The translations under genes were made by a program, and so were the position numbers. DNA of 64,000 nucleotides from the NCBI RefSeq assembly GCF_947493765.1, contig NZ_CANLSZ010000007.1, positions 62,001-126,000 of the forward strand, given 5' to 3'. Numbering within the stretch: the stretch's first letter is position 1; each line of letters starts with the position of its first letter. Below the pieces are notes generated by a model. That model made no database searches. It saw only the letters and a program-made list of their open reading frames with translations, and was not told where the DNA came from. Source of the DNA: an uncultured Arthrobacter sp. (GTDB lineage Bacteria; Actinomycetota; Actinomycetes; Actinomycetales; Micrococcaceae). Shown one piece after another: positions 41,500-50,739 of the stretch.

Positions 41500-42738
41500 T
41501 CAGGTCCCGCCATGCCGCAGACACAGGAGCGCGTAAGCACGAGCGGCTGCAACGATCTCCGCGACACGGACGGATTCGTTCACCTGGTGTGCCTGGTCGT
41601 TCAGCCCACCCGGGCCCATGACGATGGTCGGTACGCCGAGATCGCGGGCCACGAATCCGCCGTCGCAGGCAGCTGTCCAACCGCTGATGGTGCTCTCCAC
41701 ACCGACGTCGGCCAGCGCGGACACGGCATTGGCCACGAGCGGATGGGCCTCGGGAGTACGGAAGCCGGGCATCTCCATGGAGACTGCGGCCTCGACCGAG
41801 ATGCCGTCCGAATCGATGCCGGCGTCACTGATCTGCGTCATCAGCCTGTCCCGGATCAGGCCTGCGTCGTCGTCGGGCATGAGGCGTCGATCCAGCGATA
41901 CCGAACATCGGTCCGCCACCATGGAGATTCCGGTGCCGCCCGTGATGAGGCCGATGTTCCAGGTGCCCGCGCCGAGCAGCGGGTCCGGCTGGGACTGGAG
42001 CCGGGCATGGTCGGCGCGGACGAGGTCCAGGATCCTCGCGGCGGCGTCGATCGCGTTCCGCCCGTCCGCGGGCCGCCCGGAGTGGGCCGACCTACCGGTG
42101 ATCTCCAGGTCGAGGTAGCTGTCTCCGCGGCAACCGATCACGGTCGTGAGGTCCGTCGGCTCGGCCACGACGCACGCCGAGTAGGAGAAGGCTGGGTCGG
42201 CGAGGGCAGCGGCGGTGAAGGCGCGGATGCCGATGCCGCGGTCCTCCTCGTCCACGGTGCATGCCAGCGCCGTGGTGAAGGGCAGCTCCACGCCGGCCTC
42301 CCGCAGGGCCTTCAGGGCGACGACGACGGCGGCCAGACCGCCCTTCATGTCCGTGGACCCGCGTCCGACGAGCCGCCCGTCCCGGGTGTACGGCTCGAAG
42401 GGGGGCCGGTCCCAGCCCGTCCCGGCCGGTACGACATCCGAGTGGCCGAGGAACAGGACGCCAGGCAGGGTGCCGCCCGGCAGGACGGCTGTGAGGTTCG
42501 GCCGACCCGGTGCCACCGTGTCGGTCGATACGTCGAGCCCGGAGCGTTCACAGAAGTCCTTCAGGACCTCCACGGTGGCCTCCTCGGTGCCGCCGGGGTT
42601 CTCCCCGCCGGCGGCCACCAGCGCCATGGTCAGGGAGACGAGGTCGTCCTCGCGGATGAGGCCGAGCACGTCCTGTTCGATGGCCGATCGTTCACGGGAC
42701 GTCAGCTCTCGATGCTGCCGGCCAGGAGCCGTCGTCAA
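41500..42738 (-). CDS. M20 (ArgE/DapE/ACY1-type) metallopeptidase, candidate N-acyl deacetylase
   Basis: A 412-residue zinc amidohydrolase. VLFLGHSDVVPAG carries the first metal His/Asp, GRGSTDMKGGLAAVV the bridging Asp, CTVDEEDRGIG the catalytic/metal Glu pair, and GGLNDQAHQVNESV the distal His. I start it at TTG 42738, which overlaps the stop of the aminotransferase (TTGA), so the two are coupled; the first ATG (42603) would delete the N-terminal 45 residues. Third gene of the ectoine-hydrolase operon. If that assignment holds, it could remove the acetyl group from N-acetyl-diaminobutyrate. Confidence 0.88.
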   Translation of the reverse strand: MTTAPGRQHRELTSRERSAIEQDVLGLIREDDLVSLTMALVAAGGENPGGTEEATVEVLKDFCERSGLDVSTDTVAPGRPNLTAVLPGGTLPGVLFLGHSDVVPAGTGWDRPPFEPYTRDGRLVGRGSTDMKGGLAAVVVALKALREAGVELPFTTALACTVDEEDRGIGIRAFTAAALADPAFSYSACVVAEPTDLTTVIGCRGDSYLDLEITGRSAHSGRPADGRNAIDAAARILDLVRADHARLQSQPDPLLGAGTWNIGLITGGTGISMVADRCSVSLDRRLMPDDDAGLIRDRLMTQISDAGIDSDGISVEAAVSMEMPGFRTPEAHPLVANAVSALADVGVESTISGWTAACDGGFVARDLGVPTIVMGPGGLNDQAHQVNESVRVAEIVAAARAYALLCLRHGGT

Positions 42739-43988
42739 CGGTTGTCCGTGCCTCTCAGGGCCTGGAGCTCCACGTCCATCGCACGGCGGAGGCGGAGGAT
42801 GCCCTCCTCGGCCCGTTCGGGAGTGGTGGAGGCGAAGCAGAGCCGCAGGGCGTCGTCGAACCTGCCGCTGGCGGACAGGGCCGGCCCGGGGATGAAGGCC
42901 ACGCCTTCGGCGAGTGCTGTCTCGAAGAGCTTGCTCGTCGAGATCCGCGCGTCCTCGCCCTGGAGTGTGAGCCAGAGGAAGAAGCCGCCTTCGGGGTCGG
43001 TCGTGGTGACCCTGGTGCCCAGATTCCGGTGCAGGCTCTCCTGCATGGAGTCCTTGCGGTGCCTGTATTCGGTCCGCAGGCCCGCGAGGTGTGAATCGAG
43101 GCCACCGCGGCGGATGAACTCGGCCACGATGTGCTGGCCGGGGACGTTGGTGCACGTGTCCATGGCCTGCTTGGCGTTGATGACGAGCTGGCGCAGCGCC
43201 GGGTCCGTGTCCACCCAGCCCACGCGCAGTCCTGGGGCCAGGATCTTGGAGAACGTGCGGACGGAGAACAGCAGCGGGTCGCCGGGACTCAGGGCCTGCA
43301 GGGACGGCAGGTCGTCACCCTGGAATCGCAGCAGACCGTAGGGGTCGTCGTCGATGATCACGGAGTTCCACTCGTGCGCCAGCTCCAGGAGCTGGTGGCG
43401 CCGTGGCAGGGAGAGCGTGGTCCCGGAGGGGTTCTGGAAGTTCGGGATGGTGTAGATGGCCTTGGGGGTACGGCCGGCGGCGGCGATCAGCTCCGGCAGG
43501 GCCTCCACGACGAGGCCGTTCTCGTCGGTCGGTGCCTCGAGCAGTTCGGCGCCGTAGCTCAGGGCGGTGGCGCTGCCGTTGGTGTAGGTGGGGCTTTCCA
43601 CGATGACCAGGTCACCGGGGTCGATGAAGATCTTGCAGGCCAGGTCGAGGCCCTGCATCCCCCCGGCTGTGATGGTGATGCGGTCCTCGGTGGTGGGATC
43701 CGATGTCCCTGCCAGGTAATCGACGAGATTCTCCAGCAGCACCGGCTCGCCCTCGGTGGCGCCGTAGGTCATGGAGCTGTGGTCGAACACCTGGTCCGCG
43801 ATGTCGCGGAACTCGGCCAGAGGCACGGCCTCGTTCGCCGGGGAGCCCATGGCGAAGCGGACGATGTCGTGCGTCTGGGCGGCCAGCAGCGACGTGCTGG
43901 AGTCGATGACCGAGCCGACGAGGCCGGCTGCGCGGTCTGCCAGAGGCAGGGTGGCACGGGATCGGGTGGCGGAGTGGTCGACGGTCAT
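42735..43988 (-). CDS. PLP-dependent aminotransferase (fold type I, kynurenine/LysN-type)
   Basis: A 417-residue aminotransferase. TITAGGMQGLDLACKIFIDPGDLVIVESPTY binds the cofactor phosphate, TIPNFQNPSGTTLS and IIDDDPYGLLRF surround the PLP ring, and SKILAPGLRVGW carries the Schiff-base Lys. It begins at ATG 43988 with AAAGGCGG upstream, two bases after the M24 stop. The branch contains kynurenine and 2-aminoadipate transaminases with wide substrate choice. It is the second gene of the operon. Its amino donor or acceptor in the pathway is open. Confidence 0.87.
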   Translation of the reverse strand: MTVDHSATRSRATLPLADRAAGLVGSVIDSSTSLLAAQTHDIVRFAMGSPANEAVPLAEFRDIADQVFDHSSMTYGATEGEPVLLENLVDYLAGTSDPTTEDRITITAGGMQGLDLACKIFIDPGDLVIVESPTYTNGSATALSYGAELLEAPTDENGLVVEALPELIAAAGRTPKAIYTIPNFQNPSGTTLSLPRRHQLLELAHEWNSVIIDDDPYGLLRFQGDDLPSLQALSPGDPLLFSVRTFSKILAPGLRVGWVDTDPALRQLVINAKQAMDTCTNVPGQHIVAEFIRRGGLDSHLAGLRTEYRHRKDSMQESLHRNLGTRVTTTDPEGGFFLWLTLQGEDARISTSKLFETALAEGVAFIPGPALSASGRFDDALRLCFASTTPERAEEGILRLRRAMDVELQALRGTDNR

Positions 43989-43990
43989 GG

Positions 43991-45172
43991 CTAGCCGCCT
44001 TTCTGGATGAGTTCTCGGGGGAAGCTGGTGAACGTCTCCACGCCGTCGGCGGTGACGCGGATCGATTCGGAGAGTTCGTAGCCGTAGCTGTCCATCCACA
44101 TGCCGCCGATGACGTGGAAGGTCATGTTCTCCGCGAGGATGGACTCGTCCTCGGAGCGGATCGAGATGGTGCGCTCGCCCCAGTCCGGCGGGTAGCCGAC
44201 GCCGATCGAGTACCCGATACGGGAGGGCTTCTCCAGGCCGTGTTCGGCCAGACTCCAGTTCCAGGCGCGGGCGAGTTCGCGGACGGGGACGCCCGGCTGG
44301 ACGCGGTTCAGCACGGCGTCGAGGCCGTCGGCGACGGCGTCGGCCAGCTTCGCCAGACGCTCCGGCTTCTTCCCCAGTGTCAGCGTGCGCGCCAAGGGGG
44401 TGTGGTACCGCCGGTGTGCCCCGGCAAGCTCGACGACGACGGACTGGCCGGCCTCGAAGCGGTCGGCGTTCCAGGTCAGGTGCGGGGTGTCCGATGCCTC
44501 ACCCGTCGGGAGCAGCGGCACGATGGCAGGATAGTCACCGCCGATGTCGTCGGTGCCCGTGATCTGGGCCTGGCTGATGGCCGCAGCGGCGTCGCACTGG
44601 CGGACGCCGACGTCGATCGTCTCGACGGCGGCTTCCATGGCTGCCATGCAGACCTGTGCCGCGCCGCGCATCAGCTGGATCTCGGCCGGGGACTTCACGG
44701 AGCGGACCCAGTTCACCAGCTCGAAGCTGTCCACGAGCGTCCATTCCGGGATGGCGTTGACCAGGGACCGATAGGCCTTGGGGGAGAAGAAGTGGGAGTC
44801 CATCTCCAGGCCCACGCAGCCCTTGGCCGCCGCGGCGATGAGATGGCGCTCGCGCAGGGCGAAGGCCACCCAGTCGAAGGGGTGCAGGTGCGGGCGGTGC
44901 ACATAGCGCTCGGGGTATCCCACGATGCACTCCGGCGGCAGCCAGGTGGTGCGGAAGGCGCCGTCGGCATCCATGGCCCGGGCGAAGAGCAGCATGGGAC
45001 CGTCGGCGGGGACGAAGACCAGCTGCGGGGTGTAGAAGGACCACGCGTTGTACCCCGTGAGGTAATAGATGTTGGCGGGATCGGTGACCAGCAGGGCGGA
45101 GAGCCCCTGCTGTTGCAGGCGCACGCGCACACCGGCCAACCGGGCGTCGTACTCCTCTTGGCTGAACAGCAA
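43991..45172 (-). CDS. doeA: M24-family ectoine hydrolase-like protein (DoeA/EutD type)
   Basis: A 393-residue pita-bread protein. LVTDPANIYYLTGYNAWSFY, GGDYPAIVPLLPTGEASD, PHLTWNADRFEAGQSVVV and SRIGYSIGVGYPPDWGERT match the DoeA/EutD branch much better than creatinase or Xaa-Pro dipeptidase. DoeA opens ectoine to N-acetyl-2,4-diaminobutyrate. The start is TTG 45172 with GGAGGTGG just upstream. It is first of a three-gene operon (M24, aminotransferase, M20), and a palindromic operator lies just upstream at 45193-45210. The specific substrate is inferred from homology and gene context. Confidence 0.82.
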   Translation of the reverse strand: MLFSQEEYDARLAGVRVRLQQQGLSALLVTDPANIYYLTGYNAWSFYTPQLVFVPADGPMLLFARAMDADGAFRTTWLPPECIVGYPERYVHRPHLHPFDWVAFALRERHLIAAAAKGCVGLEMDSHFFSPKAYRSLVNAIPEWTLVDSFELVNWVRSVKSPAEIQLMRGAAQVCMAAMEAAVETIDVGVRQCDAAAAISQAQITGTDDIGGDYPAIVPLLPTGEASDTPHLTWNADRFEAGQSVVVELAGAHRRYHTPLARTLTLGKKPERLAKLADAVADGLDAVLNRVQPGVPVRELARAWNWSLAEHGLEKPSRIGYSIGVGYPPDWGERTISIRSEDESILAENMTFHVIGGMWMDSYGYELSESIRVTADGVETFTSFPRELIQKGG

Positions 45173-45192
45173 GGGCCACCTCCGGCACGTCG

Positions 45193-45210
45193 TAGATTGT
45201 CTACAATCTA
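45193..45210. promoter_or_regulatory. GntR operator candidate 2 (M24 operon)
   Basis: TAGATTGT-CT-ACAATCTA, a perfect 8-base inverted repeat with a 2-base centre. On the minus strand it overlaps a possible -10 box, TTAGAT, which stands 17 bases from TTGTGT. It is 20 bases upstream of the TTG start of the DoeA-like gene. Confidence 0.65.
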
Positions 45211-45259
45211 ACTCATGTGGTGCGGCTCACACAAACCGCGGGGTCGAACGGTTCGGCGA

Positions 45260-46267
45260 TCAGTGGGTACTGACGTAGCCGCGGTGCTTGTCCACGACGC
45301 CGGTCAGATTCCCGCCTGCTGTCCACTCCTCCAGCTTGTCCAGGAACTGCTCTGCCAGCGCGTCACGCCAGCCGATCACGTCCCCGCACATGTGGGCGGA
45401 CATATGCACGTTCTCCATGGTCCAGAACGGGTGGTCTGCCGGGAGGGGCTCCTCCCGGAACACGTCCAGTGAGGCGGCCGCGATCCGGCCTTCCCGGAGG
45501 GCCTCGATGAGGGCGGATTCGTCCACCAGGGCACCGCGGCCCACGTTGACGAGGTGCGCGGACGATTTCAGGACCGCGAGGACGCGGGCGTCCACCAGGT
45601 CGCGGGTCTGCTCGGTGAGCGGGGCGATGAGTACCAGGTGGTCCGCCCAGCCTGCATGTTGCGCCAGGTCCGCGCTCCGGTGGACCACCCCGAAGTCCGG
45701 ATCATCCTCGCGCGCCGTGCGACCGACGCCGCGGACCTCCAGTCCCACGGCGCGCAGCAGCCGGGCAGTGGCGCGCCCGATACCGCCCGTACCCACGACC
45801 AGGGCGTGCGAGCCACCGCTGCGAGTGACTTCGCGGTGCTGCCAGACGGCGCGCTGCTGGAGGGCCTTGCTCAGGTGCAGCTGCTTGTCGTGGGCCAGGA
45901 CGGAGGCCAGGACGAACTCCGCGATGGGCTGATCGAAGGTGCCGTGGGCGTTCGTCACCACGACGTCGGAGGACCGCAGCTCGTCGAACATCATGGCGTC
46001 GACGCCGGCCGCGGCCACGTGCACCCACTTCAGTGCATCCGCCTGTGGCCACGCCTCCCTCAGCGCCGAGGAGAAGAAGTCCCAGAGGAAGAGGACGTCG
46101 GCTCCGATAGCCGCGCGGGCAAGGCCGGCGGCGTCCGTCACGGTCACCTCCGCCAGTGCCCCGATCTCGGCCAGGTTGTAGGGGAGCGGTTGTCCTTCGG
46201 CGGCGAGAACGACAACGCGGGGTGCGCGGCTCTCCTCAGTGGTAGGCACGGTCCAACCGTAAAGCAT
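45260..46267 (-). CDS. D-2-hydroxyacid dehydrogenase
   Basis: A 335-residue NAD-dependent dehydrogenase. VVGTGGIGRATARLLRAVG is the Rossmann loop, VNVGRGALVDESALIEAL supplies Arg, the Glu is in DVFREEPLP, and HMSAHMCGD holds the active-site His. It would interconvert a 2-oxoacid and a D-2-hydroxyacid. ATG 46267 gives a very short leader, only a few bases after the operator at 46274; a GTG at 46249 is possible. It is transcribed away from the aminotransferase and toward the M24 operon, 87 bases ahead of it. Confidence 0.88.
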   Translation of the reverse strand: MLYGWTVPTTEESRAPRVVVLAAEGQPLPYNLAEIGALAEVTVTDAAGLARAAIGADVLFLWDFFSSALREAWPQADALKWVHVAAAGVDAMMFDELRSSDVVVTNAHGTFDQPIAEFVLASVLAHDKQLHLSKALQQRAVWQHREVTRSGGSHALVVGTGGIGRATARLLRAVGLEVRGVGRTAREDDPDFGVVHRSADLAQHAGWADHLVLIAPLTEQTRDLVDARVLAVLKSSAHLVNVGRGALVDESALIEALREGRIAAASLDVFREEPLPADHPFWTMENVHMSAHMCGDVIGWRDALAEQFLDKLEEWTAGGNLTGVVDKHRGYVSTH

Positions 46268-46273
46268 CGCCCG

Positions 46274-46285
46274 ATTGTTGACAAT
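46274..46285. promoter_or_regulatory. GntR operator candidate 3 (divergent promoters)
   Basis: ATTGT-TG-ACAAT, a perfect 5-base inverted repeat with a 2-base centre. It overlaps the TTGACA -35 box of the aminotransferase promoter and stands seven bases before the ATG of the divergent dehydrogenase, so a bound regulator would block both. Confidence 0.7.
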
Positions 46286-46307
46286 AAACAGCTGTGACCT
46301 GCATCAT
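46278..46307 (+). promoter_or_regulatory. Promoter of the aminotransferase operon
   Basis: TTGACA (46278-46283), 18 bases, then CATCAT (46302-46307); the ATG at 46315 begins seven bases later, about where transcription would start. No ribosome site precedes the ATG, so the message is probably leaderless. Confidence 0.6.
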
Positions 46308-46314
46308 AGTGCGC

Positions 46315-47592
46315 ATGACTTCGCTCAGCCCGGCACTCAAGCAAGCAACCCCCGTCGTCGTGGATCGTGCTCTCGGCAGCTGGATCTACGGGACCGACGG
46401 CAGGGACTATCTGGACTTCACCACGGGTATCGGCGTGACGAGCACCGGGCACTGCCATCCGAAGGTGGTGGCCGCCGCACGCGAGCAGGTGGGCAAGATC
46501 ATCCACGCCCAATACACCACGGTGATGCACAAGCCGCTGCTGGAGCTCACCGAGAAGCTCGGGGAGGTCCTTCCCACCGGCCTCGATTCCGTGTTCTACG
46601 CCACCTCGGGATCCGAAGCCGTCGAGGCCGCCATCCGCCTGGCGCGCATGGCCACCGGGCGCCCCAACATCGTGGTGTTCCAGGGAGGGTTCCACGGTCG
46701 CACCGTCGCCGCCGCGTCCATGACCACGGCGGGGACCAGGTTCTCCGCAGGATTCGCACCCCTGATGGCAGGGGTCCACATGTCCGCCTTCCCCTACGCG
46801 TACCGCTACGGCTGGGACGAGGACGTGGCCGTCGCCTTCGCCCTGCAGGAGCTCGACTACCTGCTGCAGACCCGCACGGCGCCGAACGACACCGCGGCCT
46901 TCCTCATCGAACCCGCGCTGGGTGACGGCGGGTACCTGCCTACACCGCCTGCCTTCATGGAGGGGCTGCGGGAACGCGCCGACACCCACGGCATCCAGCT
47001 GATCTTCGACGAGGTCCAGGCCGGCGTCGGCCGCACCGGCAGGTTCTGGGGCCACCAGTACTCCGCCGCCACACCGGACATCCTCGTCACGGCGAAGGGC
47101 ATCGCCTCCGGCTTCCCCATCTCCGCGATCGCCGCGTCCACCGAGACCATGTCCAAGGCCTGGCCCGGTTCCCAGGGCGGGACGTACGGCGGCAACGCCG
47201 TGTCCGCCGCGGCCGGCGTCGCGACACTCGAGGTGGTGAAGGAGGAGGGGCTCGTGGAGAACTCCCGCCTCCGCGGTGAGCAGCTGCAGGTCGGACTGAA
47301 GGAGATCCAGGACCGCTGCCCGGCGATCGGCGACGTCCGCGGACGCGGCCTGATGCAGGGCATCGAGTTCAGCCGCGAGGACGGCACGCCCGACGGCGTC
47401 ATGGCCGCCGCGGTCCAGCAGGCCACCGTGGACCAGGGCCTGCTCACCCTGACCTGCGGCCCCGCCGGCAACGTGATCCGTCTGATCCCCGCCCTGGTGG
47501 TCACGCCCGAGGAGATCTCCACCGGGCTGGAGCGCTTCGAGGCGGCGGTGGCCGCCGTCGTCGGCGCCGTCACCGCCACGTCGGGAGGCTGA
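46315..47592 (+). CDS. Class III aminotransferase (4-aminobutyrate / diaminobutyrate transaminase family)
   Basis: A 425-residue ornithine/GABA-type aminotransferase. YATSGSEAVEAAIRLAR binds the phosphate, IFDEVQAGVGRTG carries the PLP aspartate, VTAKGIASGFPIS the Schiff-base Lys, and GGTYGGNAVSAA the subunit-shared Thr. If the cluster degrades ectoine it would be the DoeD step, diaminobutyrate to aspartate semialdehyde. ATG 46315 is chosen because it agrees with a leaderless promoter; a GTG at 46294 adds seven residues. First gene of a four-gene operon. Confidence 0.88.
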   Translation: MTSLSPALKQATPVVVDRALGSWIYGTDGRDYLDFTTGIGVTSTGHCHPKVVAAAREQVGKIIHAQYTTVMHKPLLELTEKLGEVLPTGLDSVFYATSGSEAVEAAIRLARMATGRPNIVVFQGGFHGRTVAAASMTTAGTRFSAGFAPLMAGVHMSAFPYAYRYGWDEDVAVAFALQELDYLLQTRTAPNDTAAFLIEPALGDGGYLPTPPAFMEGLRERADTHGIQLIFDEVQAGVGRTGRFWGHQYSAATPDILVTAKGIASGFPISAIAASTETMSKAWPGSQGGTYGGNAVSAAAGVATLEVVKEEGLVENSRLRGEQLQVGLKEIQDRCPAIGDVRGRGLMQGIEFSREDGTPDGVMAAAVQQATVDQGLLTLTCGPAGNVIRLIPALVVTPEEISTGLERFEAAVAAVVGAVTATSGG

Positions 47593-47600
47593 GGCGACAG

Positions 47601-50600
47601 ATGACCGTGTCCTCCCCGCCGGATACCCCCGCCGTCGTGCCTGCCGCTGCACCCGACGCCGCGCAGCAGGCGGTGCTCGAGCACTTGGCCGCCGCAGGCG
47701 TCGACGCCGACGGCTCACCCCGGCGGCTGGCGGAGTACTCCTACGACGCGTCCAATTACCGCGTCCCGCCGCTCGCCGTGGTGTTCCCGCGGTCCACGGA
47801 GGACGTGGTGGCCACGCTGGCGGTCTGCCGGCAGACCGGAACCCCGCTGATCAGCCGCGGTGGTGGGACGTCCATGGCGGGCAATGCCGTCGGGCCGGGG
47901 GTGGTGCTGGACTTTTCACGGCACTTCGACCGGATCCACGGCTTCGATGAAGCGGCCGGCACGGTGTCCGTGGACCCGGGCGTGGTGCTCGCCGTCCTGT
48001 CCCGCGAGGCGGAGCAGGCAACCGATAACCGGTTCACCTTCGCCCCGGACCCGTCGTCCAGGACCCGGGCCACCGTGGGGGGTTCGCTGGGCAACGACGC
48101 CTGCGGCAACCACTCCGTGCGCTACGGCCGCACCTCGGACCACGTGGTGGAGCTCGACGTCATCACCTCCGACGGCGCACAGCTCACGGCCACTGCGGGC
48201 GGGCTGCGCGCCACGCACCCGGGGGACGGCTTCGCCGCAGCCCGCGCTGCCGCCCTCAACACCTCGCTCACAGAGCTCGCCCACCGCAACCTGGCGACCT
48301 TCCGCACCGAACTGGGCCGCATCCCACGGCAGGTCTCGGGCTACCACCTGGCCAACCTGCTGCCGGAGAACGGCTTCGACGTGGCCCGTGCCCTGGTGGG
48401 CTCGGAGGGCACCTGCGCGATCATCACCGGTGCCCGGATGAAGCTCGTGCCCAAGCCGGCCAGTGCGCTCCTGGTCTGCCTCGGCTACGCGGACGTGGTG
48501 GAGGCGGCCCGGGACATCGGAACCATCCTGGAGTTCTCCCCGGCGGCCGTCGAGGGCATCGACGAAGCGATCGTGGACACGATGCGGTTCCGCCGGGGCG
48601 AGGACGCGGTGCTGGGCCTGCCGGAGGGCAAGGCGTGGCTGTACGTGGACCTCGACGGCGAGGATCCCGCCGCCGTGGAGGCCGAAGCCGGTCGCCTGCT
48701 GGCCCGTCTCCGGGAGAACGGCCGCCTCGTGGCGGGCAGGCCGGTGCCCGACGCCGTCGAGCGGGCTTCCCTCTGGCGGGTCCGCGAGGACGGGGCCGGG
48801 CTGTCGTCCCGCCTCTCCACGGGCGGCGAGTCGTGGCCCGGCTGGGAGGACTCCGCCGTCGCGCCGGAGAAGCTCGCGGACTACCTCGCCGAGGTGCGCG
48901 GACTGCTGGACAGCTACGGACTCAAAGGAGTCATGTACGGGCATTTCGGGGCCGGCTGCATGCACATCCGCATCACGTACGATCTGCGCACGGATGAGGG
49001 CCGCGAGGCCTTCCGGGACTTCTCCCGCGCGGCGGCCCGGCTGGTGGTGCGGCACGGCGGTTCGCTCTCCGGCGAGCACGGGGACGGCAGGGCCCGCTCG
49101 CAGCTACTGCCCCTGATGTACTCGCACTCCATACTGCAGGCGTTCGCCGACTATCGCCGCCTGTGGGATCCCGCGGGCATCCTGAACCCGGGCTCGCTCA
49201 CCGACCCCGACCCGCTGGACGCGCAGCTGGCCCTGGACGGTGTGCCGCAGCGCGAGTGGCGGACCAGCTTCGACCTGCGGCCACTGCACTCCGGCGGAGG
49301 TTCCTCCGCCGAGACGGACAAGCCCGCGAACGAGAGCGGAAGCGGCAGCGATCCGTGGGTCCACGCGCTCCAGGCCTGCATCGGCGTGGGCCGCTGCCGC
49401 ACGGATTCCGGCGGGGTGATGTGCCCCAGCTACCGGGCCACGGGCGACGAGAAGGATTCCACCCGCGGCCGCGCCCGCGTGCTGCAGGACATGGTCCGCG
49501 GCGCGCGCACCGTGGAGGAGGGCTGGAGATCCGAGGAGGTCCGGGAGGCCCTGGACCTCTGCCTGTCGTGCAAGGCCTGCTCGAGCGACTGCCCCACGGG
49601 CGTGGACATGGCCACCTACAAGTCCGAGTTCTTCGACCACTACTACCGGGGCAGGCTGCGGCCGCTCTCCCATTTCTCCCTGGGCTGGCTGCCGCGGTGG
49701 CTGAAGCTCACCGGCCGCGTGGCTCCGCTCGTCAACGCCGTGCTGGCAACGCCCCTCGGCACGCTGGCAGCCGCGCTCGGCGGTCTCACCACGGCGCGCT
49801 CCCTGCCGCGGTTCGCCCGCGGCAGCGCATGGCGCGGGGAGGTCGCTGCTGCAGGGGTGGTGATGCCGGGGCGGCTGCGCAAGGACAGGAGGCGTGACGG
49901 CGTCGCGCCCGGTTCCGCCGCGGAGGGTGTGGTCTTGTTCGTGGACACCTTCACCCGCGGCTTCCGGCCCGAGGTGGCCGGTGCCGCAGCCCGCGTGCTG
50001 ACCGAGGCGGAAGGGCGCACAGAGTGCGCGGCCGACGCGTGCTGCGGCCTGACCTGGATCTCCATCGGCCAGCTGGACACCGCCAGGCGATTGCTCGGCA
50101 AGGCTGCCGAGGCGCTCGACGACGGCACGGACCGCCCCATCGTGGTGGTGGAACCCAGCTGTGCCGCGGCGCTCCGCAAGGACCTGCCCGAGCTGGTCCA
50201 CACCGATCAGGCGCGGCGCGTGGCAGCCCGGGTGCGCAGTTTCGCCGCGCACGTCGATCAGCTCACGCGCGCAGGCTGGACGCCGACGCCGGAGGAGGCG
50301 CTCCCGGAGAAGGTGGTGCTGCAGACGCACTGCCACGAGTACTCCGTCTTCGGAGCCGGCACCCAGAAGGCCACGCTCACCGCCGTCGGCATCACCGACG
50401 TCGTGGACGCCACCGGCTGCTGCGGCGTGGCAGGGAACTTCGGCTTCGAGAAGGAGCACTACGAGGTGAGCATGCTCGTCGCCGAGCAGGCGCTGGCTCC
50501 GGCGCTGCGCAGCACGGGCCGGGAGTCCGTGGTGCTCACCGACGGCTTCTCCTGCGCCATGCAGGTCGAGCAGCTCGACGGCGAGCGGCAGGGCAGACAC

Positions 50601-50738
50601 CTCGCCCAGCTGCTCGATCCCGGCACGGGTACGCGTGGCGCACCACGTCCGGGCCCAGGAGAAACAGCCCGTACCGCCCGACCCAGCCGCCCCGCAGCGG
50701 TCCCCGACCTCCCACTTCCTCACGACAAGGACTCCTGA
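47601..50738 (+). CDS. FAD-binding oxidase with two [4Fe-4S] and CCG domains (D-2-hydroxyglutarate/D-lactate dehydrogenase type)
   Basis: A 1045-residue fusion in the GlcD-GlcF (YdiJ/Dld-II) layout. N-terminal FAD-binding PCMH domain: ISRGGGTSMAGNAVGPGVVL and DPSSRTRATVGGSLGNDACG. FAD-oxidase C domain: GVMYGHFGAGCMHIRIT and GSLSGEHGDGRARS. Then ferredoxin cysteines in CIGVGRCRTDSGGVMCPS and CLSCKACSSDCPTG, and two CCG cysteine motifs near the end (DACCGLTW, TGCCGVAGN). It oxidises a D-2-hydroxyacid and passes electrons to the respiratory chain. It starts eight bases after the aminotransferase stop. Confidence 0.9.
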   Translation: MTVSSPPDTPAVVPAAAPDAAQQAVLEHLAAAGVDADGSPRRLAEYSYDASNYRVPPLAVVFPRSTEDVVATLAVCRQTGTPLISRGGGTSMAGNAVGPGVVLDFSRHFDRIHGFDEAAGTVSVDPGVVLAVLSREAEQATDNRFTFAPDPSSRTRATVGGSLGNDACGNHSVRYGRTSDHVVELDVITSDGAQLTATAGGLRATHPGDGFAAARAAALNTSLTELAHRNLATFRTELGRIPRQVSGYHLANLLPENGFDVARALVGSEGTCAIITGARMKLVPKPASALLVCLGYADVVEAARDIGTILEFSPAAVEGIDEAIVDTMRFRRGEDAVLGLPEGKAWLYVDLDGEDPAAVEAEAGRLLARLRENGRLVAGRPVPDAVERASLWRVREDGAGLSSRLSTGGESWPGWEDSAVAPEKLADYLAEVRGLLDSYGLKGVMYGHFGAGCMHIRITYDLRTDEGREAFRDFSRAAARLVVRHGGSLSGEHGDGRARSQLLPLMYSHSILQAFADYRRLWDPAGILNPGSLTDPDPLDAQLALDGVPQREWRTSFDLRPLHSGGGSSAETDKPANESGSGSDPWVHALQACIGVGRCRTDSGGVMCPSYRATGDEKDSTRGRARVLQDMVRGARTVEEGWRSEEVREALDLCLSCKACSSDCPTGVDMATYKSEFFDHYYRGRLRPLSHFSLGWLPRWLKLTGRVAPLVNAVLATPLGTLAAALGGLTTARSLPRFARGSAWRGEVAAAGVVMPGRLRKDRRRDGVAPGSAAEGVVLFVDTFTRGFRPEVAGAAARVLTEAEGRTECAADACCGLTWISIGQLDTARRLLGKAAEALDDGTDRPIVVVEPSCAAALRKDLPELVHTDQARRVAARVRSFAAHVDQLTRAGWTPTPEEALPEKVVLQTHCHEYSVFGAGTQKATLTAVGITDVVDATGCCGVAGNFGFEKEHYEVSMLVAEQALAPALRSTGRESVVLTDGFSCAMQVEQLDGERQGRHLAQLLDPGTGTRGAPRPGPGETARTARPSRPAAVPDLPLPHDKDS

Positions 50739-50739
50739 C

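Noticed and set aside
43991-45172. Creatinase or Xaa-Pro dipeptidase call for the M24 gene
   Set aside because: GGDYPAIVPLLPTG and GYSIGVGYPPDWGE are characteristic of the DoeA/EutD branch, and the creatinase-specific pattern is not evident.
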